Below, in pieces: positions 9,201 to 14,867 of a stretch of 64,000 nucleotides of DNA. Location: contig NZ_FONG01000015.1 in assembly GCF_900112845.1 (NCBI RefSeq), positions 151,857 through 215,856 of the forward strand, written 5' to 3'. Below the pieces are notes generated by a model that saw only the letters and a program-made list of their open reading frames with translations, searched no databases and was not told the origin of the DNA. Position numbers and translations under genes: made by a program. The DNA is from Actinacidiphila alni. GTDB taxonomy: Bacteria; Actinomycetota; Actinomycetes; Streptomycetales; Streptomycetaceae. Numbering within the stretch: position 1 is the first letter of the stretch; the number at the start of each line of letters is the position of its first letter.

Positions 9201-10202
9201 GTCGAAGGCGTGCCCCGCGGGCACCTGTCCGCCGTCGATCACGACGACCGTGTACGGCTCCTCCTTGGTCGGCGCGGTGCCGGTCTCGAACGGCGGCCGC
9301 TCGGTGAGGTCCCCGCCGAGCAGGTCCTCCAGGTCGTTCACGCCCGAGGTGATCAGCCGTACGGGCCCGACGCCGTCGCTGTCGTGCGGGTGCAGCACAT
9401 GCGGCAGCCACTTCACCCAGTCCCACTCGGCGCGGTTCTCCTGCGACAGGCAGAAGGCGATCATCAGGTCCTGCGGGGCGTGCAGGACGGCGAGTTGGGC
9501 GATCATCGCCCGCGCGGTGGCCAGCACGCCCTCCCGGTCGCCGCGCACCAGCACCCGCGCCCACGCGGGCAGGAAGATGGCGATCGGCTGGTCCGGCACG
9601 GCGGAGTAGGCGTTGACGAACGCCCGCAGCGCGTGGGCGGTGAGCGGGTCGAGGTCCTCGACGGGCTTGCCCGCGGCGGTGTTCATCCGCAGGGCCAGCC
9701 GCTGGTCGCCGACCGCGAGGCGCACCTCGCCGAAGTCCTCGTCGGACATGCGCCGTTCCCAGAGCCTGGAGGTGCGGGCCACGTGCCACAGCGCGGCCGG
9801 CGCCGGATGCCGCCAGGCCAGCGCCCGCTGCTGCTGCACGATCGCCGCCCGCACCTTGCGGCGCACCCCGCCCAGATAGCGCAGGTAGTCGCGGCGCGCA
9901 CCCTTCAGCTTCGCCTTGCGGTCACCACCGCCGCGCATCATCTGGCCGAGCGCCATGGTGCCCATGGCCAGCGCCATCACGCCCACCACGACATAGGTGA
10001 CCGGGCTGGAGGAACTGCCGGGCCGTACGTACATCAGCACCATCGAGCCGGACATCAGCGCCATCGGCAGATAGGTCAGCATGCCCGAACCGCTGGACGG
10101 CACCGGCTCCGCGAGGACCGGAGGCGCTTGCAGTTCCAGCTCGCCCTCCGGCATCTGCGGACCCTGCCGTCGGGCCGGCCGGCGGAAGAACACCACGCTC
10201 AA
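6231..10202 (-). CDS. eccC: EccC, FtsK/SpoIIIE-type ATPase of type VII secretion
   Basis: 1323 aa motor ATPase that recognises substrates and powers export, here one unsplit polypeptide (not EccCa plus EccCb). Two membrane helices lie at about residues 40-90, then a DUF-type stalk, then three FtsK/SpoIIIE ATPase domains with Walker A motifs at about 485 (GATGSGKSE), 836 (GGPQSGKST) and 1121 (GDTECGKTN). Only domain 1 has a full Walker B with a catalytic acidic pair (VVVDEFSELL); domains 2 and 3 read VIDGWS and LADDYD, fitting the known pattern in which distal domains are regulatory. The TTG start is supported by GAGGAGG six bases upstream, better than the next GTG. Divergent from eccD across a 204-base promoter gap; convergent with mycP. 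Confidence 0.96.
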   Translation of the reverse strand: MSVVFFRRPARRQGPQMPEGELELQAPPVLAEPVPSSGSGMLTYLPMALMSGSMVLMYVRPGSSSSPVTYVVVGVMALAMGTMALGQMMRGGGDRKAKLKGARRDYLRYLGGVRRKVRAAIVQQQRALAWRHPAPAALWHVARTSRLWERRMSDEDFGEVRLAVGDQRLALRMNTAAGKPVEDLDPLTAHALRAFVNAYSAVPDQPIAIFLPAWARVLVRGDREGVLATARAMIAQLAVLHAPQDLMIAFCLSQENRAEWDWVKWLPHVLHPHDSDGVGPVRLITSGVNDLEDLLGGDLTERPPFETGTAPTKEEPYTVVVIDGGQVPAGHAFDRAGFRNTVVLDLSGELTWRPGRTVLRLEAEHGEIRLVRTDRNRKESATALGRADRLGPASARALAALLAPKRTGAGGEGSRPLDSETQLTALLGIPDLHRHDPSAYWLRRAESEAGRLRVAIAVGADGRPVELDIKESAQGGMGPHGMLIGATGSGKSELLRTLVLGLALTHSSETLNFVLVDFKGGATFLGLDSLPHTSAVITNLADEAALVSRMQDALHGELIRRQELLRSAGNYSSALEYERARAAGTELAPLPSLFVVVDEFSELLAAHREFMDLFVMIGRLGRSLGVHLLLASQRLDEGRMHQLESHLSYRIGLRTFSAMESRGVLGVSDAYELPSQPGSGYLKSGIEPLTRFRAAYVSGPYRQRAGALAPAQIASQVLAWTGERVAEPESATPEEPVVTEPEPDETSLLSVAIERLLGSGPPAHQVWLPPLDLSPTLDRLLPPLSPHPEHGLTVEERNGRGTLKVPVGIIDRPFDQVRDLLTVDLSGAGGHVGVSGGPQSGKSTLLRSLITALALTHTPREVQFYCLDFGGGTLSSLAGLPHVGGITGRLDTERVNRTFAEMTALLSRRERLFLEHGIESMQQLRRRRAAGEFPDEAHGDVFLVIDGWSTVRQDFQDSIPQVNQLAARGLNYGVHLMISNSRWVELSSTIRDQAGTKLELRMGDAMDSLVDIRRAKDVPRRPGRGLTPDSKLHFLTALPRIDGAESADDLADGVSDLVAAVAESWEGPQAPPVRMLPETLDAATLPAPQPDCLFRIAIGLEETELGTAWHDFAETPHLVVMGDTECGKTNLLRLIAEQITSRFTPQEARVLVVDFRRELIEAVPEEYRLGHAVSVDQLTELTKGVGRALKSRTPGPEISPARMRLADWWTGPRLFVLADDYDLVANPTRNPFEPLLEHLPLGFEVGLHMVVARAAAGAMRGLGDPLVRRMLEVNSPGLLMSCPPSEGYVFGHVKPRLLPAGRGLYVTRRSNHQVQTALLDVPA

Positions 10203-10406
10203 CGAACGCCTCCTCGCGATTCCTGCGAACCCCGCTGGGCTCCGCTACGTAGTACGGGTCGTGACACCACGCCGGTTCGAAACCGCCAGACACCGCGCGC
10301 CCGCCGGGGCGCTCCTCGGGGCACGTGACGCCCGGGTGCGCCGCGCCCCCGGGCCGCACGCGGCCGTGCGCGGTGTCCGTCCCGGCCGAGGCAAGGGGGG
10401 CGCGGC
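10203..10406. promoter_or_regulatory. Divergent promoter region of eccC and eccD
   Basis: 204 bases between two divergent core T7SS genes, so both transcripts should start here. It holds the GAGGAGG ribosome site of eccC (minus, 10208-10214) and the AAGGGGGG site of eccD (10393-10400). The 8-bp palindrome CTACGTAG near 10243-10250 is the only dyad I noticed. No clear -35/-10 pair was identified. Confidence 0.4.
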
Positions 10407-11813
10407 ATGAGCGAGGGTTCGGTCGCGGGACTGTGCCGGCTGACGGTGCGGGCCCCGAAGAAGGTGGTCGACCTCGCCGTACCGGCCGATCTGCCGCTGG
10501 CGGATCTGCTGCCGGTCATCGTCGACCACGCCGGCGGCGACGGCGCCGACCTCGACGAGGAGGGCGCGGAACTCGGCGGCTGGGTGCTCCAGCGCATCGG
10601 CGGCGAGCCCCTGGACACCGAGGCCACGCCGGAGATCCTGGACATCAACGACGGTGAGACGCTGCTGCTGCGGCCCCGGGCGGACGCGCTGCCCGCGGTC
10701 CGCTACGACAATCTGGTGGACGCGGTCGCCACCACCGTCCGTGAACTGCCGCACGCCTGGAGCCCGTCGGTGAGCCGGTGGACCTTCCGGGTCCTGGTGG
10801 CGGGCGCCCTGCTGGGGTGCCTGGCGCTGCTCGCGGCGCCCGGCGGCCCCGCGCTGCCGAGGGCCGCGCTCGCCGCGGGCGCCGCGCTGCTGGCGCTGGC
10901 CGGGGCGGGGGCCGCGGCCCGCGTGCTGGACGACGAGCCGCACGCGGTGCTGCTCGGCCTGGCGGCCGGCGCCTTCCTGGCACTGTGCGGCGCGCTGGCG
11001 GTGACCGGCCCTGCCACCTCGCACCCGCACCACGACATGGGCGCGCGGCTGCTCGCCGGGGCCGCGGCCGGCGACGTCGGGCTCGTCCTGGCGCTCACCG
11101 TGGTCGCGGTCCGCGCGGTCGTCTTCGTGCCGGCCGCGGTCGCCGGATCCGCCGGGATCGTCGGCGGACTGCTCATGGTGCTCATGGACGTGTCCTTCGC
11201 GCAGGCGTGTGCCGGAACGGCCCTGGTGGCACTGGTGTTCGGCGCCTTCGTGCCGATGCTGTCGTTCTCGCTGTCCGGCCTGCGGCTGCCGCCGTTGCCG
11301 ACGAACGCGAGCCAGCTCCAGGAAGGCATCGACCCGGTGGCCGAGGGTGAGGTCGCCGAACGCTCGGCGCTCACCGACCGCTGGATGACCGGCTTCTACG
11401 TGGCGCTCGGCGCGGTGCTGAGCGTCTGCCTGGCCGGTCTCGCCCGGCACCCGGAGCCGTCCAGGGCCACGACCGTGGCCCTGCTGGCCCTGCTGATGGC
11501 GCTGCACAGCCGCAGCCTCGGCACGGCGTGGCAGCGGCTGGCCCATGTACTGCCCCCGGGGCTCGGCCTGCTGCTGCTCGCGGTCGGGACGGGCCGGACG
11601 CACGGCATCGACGGCCGGCTGATCGGTGCGGCGGCGCTGCTGCTGGCCGCGGCACTGCTGGCGGTCTGCTGCTGGACCGTGCCCGGCCGCCGCCTCCTGC
11701 CGCACTGGGGACGGGCCGGCGACCTGCTCCAGTCGGTGACGGCACTGGCGGTCTTCCCGGCCGCGCTCTGGGCCCTCGGCCTCTACCACGACCTGCGCTC
11801 GGTCGCGGGCTGA
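10407..11813 (+). CDS. eccD: EccD, polytopic membrane channel protein of type VII secretion
   Basis: 468 aa. Residues about 5-85 form the ubiquitin-like YukD domain that begins EccD proteins (LCRLTVRAPKKVVDLAVPAD onward). From about residue 125 there are roughly eleven hydrophobic helices rich in Ala/Leu/Val, the part that forms the membrane core of the ESX complex. Length matches the family. The start ATG has an AAGGGGGG ribosome site six bases upstream. It is followed after 19 bases by eccB on the same strand, so the two are almost certainly co-transcribed, and it is divergent from eccC. Confidence 0.95.
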   Translation: MSEGSVAGLCRLTVRAPKKVVDLAVPADLPLADLLPVIVDHAGGDGADLDEEGAELGGWVLQRIGGEPLDTEATPEILDINDGETLLLRPRADALPAVRYDNLVDAVATTVRELPHAWSPSVSRWTFRVLVAGALLGCLALLAAPGGPALPRAALAAGAALLALAGAGAAARVLDDEPHAVLLGLAAGAFLALCGALAVTGPATSHPHHDMGARLLAGAAAGDVGLVLALTVVAVRAVVFVPAAVAGSAGIVGGLLMVLMDVSFAQACAGTALVALVFGAFVPMLSFSLSGLRLPPLPTNASQLQEGIDPVAEGEVAERSALTDRWMTGFYVALGAVLSVCLAGLARHPEPSRATTVALLALLMALHSRSLGTAWQRLAHVLPPGLGLLLLAVGTGRTHGIDGRLIGAAALLLAAALLAVCCWTVPGRRLLPHWGRAGDLLQSVTALAVFPAALWALGLYHDLRSVAG

Positions 11814-11832
11814 GCGGAGAGGGAGACATCCG

Positions 11833-13383
11833 GTGCAGAACAGGCGCGATCAGGTCCAGGCGCATCAGTTCGTGGTGTCCCGGCTGACCACCGGCCTGCT
11901 GCGGGCCGACCCCGACTCGCCCGAAGTGCCCACCCGGCGCACCCATCGCGGCCTGGGCCTCGGTGCCGCGCTCGGCTCGGTGGTCGCCGTCGGATCCCTG
12001 GTGTTCGGCTTCCTGTCGCCCAGCGCCTCGTCCGCGTGGCGCGACGGCCGGTCGCTCGTCGTCGAGAAGGGCACGGGCACCCGTTACCTGTACGACGGAC
12101 GGCTGCGCCCGGTCCGCAACTACGCGTCCGTACGGCTGTTGCTCGGCGCCGCCCCCAAGTCCCTGTCGGTGTCCGCGAAGTCGCTTGCGGGCACACCGCA
12201 CGGACCGGCGACCGGGATCGCGGACGCGCCCGAACAGCTTCCGGCCGCCGGCCGGCTCGACACCGGCCCCTGGGAAGTGTGCGCGGGCACCCGTCCCACC
12301 GACACCGGGGAACGGGCGCCGCTGACCACCGTCGTGGTCGACGCCGAGGACACCGCCGGCGGCGTGGCGGGCGACCGGGCACTGCTGGTCAGCGGGCCCG
12401 ACGGCGCCTTCCACCTGATCTGGCACGGCAACAGGTTCAAGCTGGCCTCGACCCGGGCGACGGCCGACGCGCTCGGTTACGGGGCCGCCAAAACGACGCC
12501 GGTCTCCGCGTCGTTCCTCGACGCGGTTCCCGCGGGTCCCGATCTCGCACCGACGTCCGTGCCGGACCAGGGCGAGGCCGGGCCGGTGCTGGACGGACGG
12601 CAGAGCCGGGTCGGCCAGATCTTCACCGTGCGGACACCCGGCGCGGCCGAGCAGTACTACCTGCTCAAGCGTTCGGGGCTGCGCCCGCTGTCGGTCACCG
12701 CGGCGGCCCTGGCGCTCAGCGGCCCCGACGTACGGGAGAAGGCGTACGGCGGCGGCGCGCCGACCGCGCTGCCGCTGTCCGTGGACGCCCTCAACTCGGC
12801 GCTGGCGCCCCGCGACACCGTGCCGGACGACGTGCAGCGGACGGAGGCCGCGCTGCCCGCGGCGCCGCCGCCGCTGCTGACGATCGGTGACGAGACCAGC
12901 GTCTGCGTCCGGCTCGCCGTGGACGGCAGGAACACCCGGATCGGCCTGGTCACGGTCGCCTCGGCGACGCTCGGCGCGGCGGCGGTGGCGCCGCCGGAGG
13001 CGACCGCCCCGGCGTGCCTGGCGGTGGACGCCGTGGCCGTGCCGCCGGACGGCGGCAGCCTGGTACGGGTCCTCGGCAGCGCCGGCGGTGCGGTCGGCGA
13101 CACCACCTATCTGGTGACCGACCAAGGCGTGAAGTACCGGCTGCCGTCCGCCGCCGCCGCGAGGGCGCTGGGCTACGACCCGGCCCGCGCCCGCGGTCTG
13201 CCGTCCCCGCTGCTCGGCATGCTGCCCACCGGCCCCGACCTGTCGCCCGACGACGCGAAGGCCGGGCGCGCCAGAACCACCGGCACGCCCGCCTGTCCGC
13301 CCGCCGCCGCTCGGACGGGTCGGACGGACGCGTCCGCGGAACCCGGGAAAGGGGGTGAGCAGATTCCGCGAATTTTGAATTAA
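11833..13383 (+). CDS. eccB: EccB, single-pass T7SS membrane component
   Basis: 516 aa. The N-terminus 'QVQAHQFVVSRLTTGLLRAD' is the typical cytosolic start of EccB, followed by one membrane helix at about residues 38-60 and a large extracytoplasmic domain with the repeated beta units of the family (several 'YLLKR/YLVTDQGVKYRL'-type strands). Cysteines at about 157, 357 and 395 are placed as in homologues that hold the fold with disulfides. GTG start 19 bases after eccD with GGAG upstream. The last residues are Pro/Ala/Thr rich. EccB joins EccC and EccD in the inner-membrane complex. Confidence 0.94.
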   Translation: MQNRRDQVQAHQFVVSRLTTGLLRADPDSPEVPTRRTHRGLGLGAALGSVVAVGSLVFGFLSPSASSAWRDGRSLVVEKGTGTRYLYDGRLRPVRNYASVRLLLGAAPKSLSVSAKSLAGTPHGPATGIADAPEQLPAAGRLDTGPWEVCAGTRPTDTGERAPLTTVVVDAEDTAGGVAGDRALLVSGPDGAFHLIWHGNRFKLASTRATADALGYGAAKTTPVSASFLDAVPAGPDLAPTSVPDQGEAGPVLDGRQSRVGQIFTVRTPGAAEQYYLLKRSGLRPLSVTAAALALSGPDVREKAYGGGAPTALPLSVDALNSALAPRDTVPDDVQRTEAALPAAPPPLLTIGDETSVCVRLAVDGRNTRIGLVTVASATLGAAAVAPPEATAPACLAVDAVAVPPDGGSLVRVLGSAGGAVGDTTYLVTDQGVKYRLPSAAAARALGYDPARARGLPSPLLGMLPTGPDLSPDDAKAGRARTTGTPACPPAAARTGRTDASAEPGKGGEQIPRILN

Positions 13384-13393
13384 TCACCGGCTC

Positions 13394-13423
13394 TTGCGCC
13401 CCGGCTGAAATTCGTCTTACGCT
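13394..13423 (+). promoter_or_regulatory. Possible promoter of the WXG100 operon
   Basis: TTGCGC (13394-13399) and TACGCT (13418-13423) are 18 bases apart, in the 154-base gap between eccB and the first WXG100 gene. This is a plausible but weak vegetative-type promoter; the gap length itself argues for an independent start for the small secreted proteins. Confidence 0.35.
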
Positions 13424-13537
13424 TTCCCGGCTTGGCGACTTCCGCCGAGGCTGCCGGAGTCGGAGAGAGACGGCGAGAACGTCGCCGACACGAACGATGA
13501 GCTTCCTCATCGACGAACCGGAGAAAAGGAAACCACC

Positions 13538-13906
13538 ATGAGCACGCCTTCGGAGACGCAGCAGCAGTCATCGACCGCGACGTACAGTTCGGCCATTCAG
13601 TCGTTGCAGAACGCGAATCAGCGCATCCAGTCGATCCAGTCGCAGGTCGAGGAGGCCAAGTCCCGTTTGGCCACCGCCTATCAAGGTGCGGACGGCCAGG
13701 CGTACGCCCAGGTCATGAACACCTGGCTGGAAGAGGTCGACCGGATCAAGATGACCTGCGAAGCCATGCAGAACCAGCTCGGCAACAGCATGCAGGCGAA
13801 CAACAACGTACAGTCGAACAACTACCAGGCGGTCGCCGACCAGTTCAAGCTGACCTCGTTCGGCAGCTCCGTCGAGAACGGCGCCTATTCCGCGATGATG
13901 TCCTGA
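13538..13906 (+). CDS. WXG100-family protein (ESAT-6/CFP-10-like), YxG variant
   Basis: 122 aa, almost wholly helical by composition, with two helices separated by the turn 'AYQGADGQAY' in which the usual W-x-G reads Y-Q-G. The C-terminal 25 residues are polar and Asn/Gln rich, then hydrophobic. WXG100 proteins are small T7SS substrates that fold as helical hairpin dimers and are exported without a cleaved signal. AAAAGGA sits upstream of the ATG. It is the first of a pair with the next gene, 70 bases downstream, as expected for an EsxA/EsxB-type heterodimer. Which of the two corresponds to EsxA or EsxB is not decided here. Confidence 0.9.
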   Translation: MSTPSETQQQSSTATYSSAIQSLQNANQRIQSIQSQVEEAKSRLATAYQGADGQAYAQVMNTWLEEVDRIKMTCEAMQNQLGNSMQANNNVQSNNYQAVADQFKLTSFGSSVENGAYSAMMS

Positions 13907-13976
13907 ATTCCGCCGTCCCGAGCGGATGCCGCGCCCTGTGGCGTCCGTAGCGCAATCCACACCCACGGAGACTCTC

Positions 13977-14285
13977 ATGGCCGACGACGGCATTCTCATC
14001 GATCATTCGGTGGCGTCCTCCTTCGCGGAGGAGATGGTGAATTTCACCAGCTCCATCAGGGGCGTGATCACCGACCTGGAGGGCGAACTCGCGCCCATCG
14101 CGAGCCAGTGGCTCGGCGCCGACCGCGACGTCTACTTCTCCCGGGTGCAGCCCACCTGGGAGTCCGAGGTCGGCTCGCTGTCCACGATCCTGTCCAGCCA
14201 CGCCGAGACGCTCGCCAACATCTCGGACAACTACAAGCAGACCGTGTACCAGAACGCGCAGGGCTTCGAGGAGATCCGGTTCTGA
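13977..14285 (+). CDS. WXG100-family protein (ESAT-6/CFP-10-like)
   Basis: 102 aa. A helical hairpin with a canonical W-x-G turn ('SQWLGADRDVYF', Trp near residue 45) and a second helix ending in 'YKQTVYQNAQGFEEIRF'. Probably the partner of the preceding YxG protein. The ATG at 13977 is chosen because ACGGAG lies just upstream; the frame is open 51 bases further but the extra residues look like untranslated leader. A large hairpin follows immediately and could set the ratio between the Esx pair and the downstream genes. Confidence 0.92.
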   Translation: MADDGILIDHSVASSFAEEMVNFTSSIRGVITDLEGELAPIASQWLGADRDVYFSRVQPTWESEVGSLSTILSSHAETLANISDNYKQTVYQNAQGFEEIRF

Positions 14286-14295
14286 CAACGCGTTC

Positions 14296-14352
14296 GCACC
14301 GGATCACGACGCCGGCCGCGGCGAGCGGACCGCGGCCGGCGGATCCCGGTGC
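14296..14352 (+). terminator. Large hairpin after the WXG100 pair (terminator or attenuator)
   Basis: Inner perfect 12-bp stem CGCCGGCCGCGG / CCGCGGCCGGCG around an 8-base loop, extended outward by GCACCGG / CCGGTGC. It separates the two Esx genes from the next gene by only 90 bases on the same strand, so partial termination that gives excess Esx transcript is a reasonable reading. Confidence 0.55.
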
Positions 14353-14375
14353 CTACCAGGCGGAAGGAGGCCGGG

Positions 14376-14828
14376 ATGCCCGGCGAGCAGGATCTCACTG
14401 ACCTGACCAAACTCGATGTGGCGGCACTGCGGTCGTTCATCGACCACGGCCTGACGGACTTCCAGAAGGCCATCACCACGCTCCGGACCAAACCGGCGAA
14501 CGGCTCGGTCTCGCTCTACGACATGGCCGGCGACCCCCGGCCGTTCGTGATCGCCGGAATGGACCAGGACGCGGACACCGGAGCGGACAAGCTCGTGTCG
14601 AACGCGACGACTGTCGCGGACTCGATCGACACCGTCCTCAACAAGCACGCCGCGGCCTTCACCGACCTCAAGGCGAACCTGAACGACGTCATCAAGACGA
14701 TGCTCGACACCCAGGACCAGTCCCTGACCAGCGTTGACGGGCAGAAGTTCCTCTCGGCCGTCGAGGAATACGAAGCGGACCTGGGCGGCGGATCGAACGC
14801 GCTCACCGACTCGCTCATCACGCAGTAG
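14376..14828 (+). CDS. T7SS-locus hypothetical protein, helical, 150 aa
   Basis: Not assigned to a named family. It begins 'MPGEQDLTDLTKLDVAALRSF' and is amphipathic-helical throughout with Leu/Val/Ile at heptad-like spacing, no membrane segment, no cysteine and no signal peptide. Near residue 55 a 'DMAGDPRPFVIAGM' stretch interrupts the helices. Size and place, between the Esx pair and the 993-aa WXG protein, suggest another ESX-type substrate or a co-folding partner of the next protein. The ATG at 14376 has an excellent GGAAGGAGG ribosome site; an in-frame ATG 27 bases upstream does not. Confidence 0.8.
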   Translation: MPGEQDLTDLTKLDVAALRSFIDHGLTDFQKAITTLRTKPANGSVSLYDMAGDPRPFVIAGMDQDADTGADKLVSNATTVADSIDTVLNKHAAAFTDLKANLNDVIKTMLDTQDQSLTSVDGQKFLSAVEEYEADLGGGSNALTDSLITQ

Positions 14829-14867
14829 TAAACGCCAGCCAGCCCGTACGCCTCAGTGGAGTCCGCC

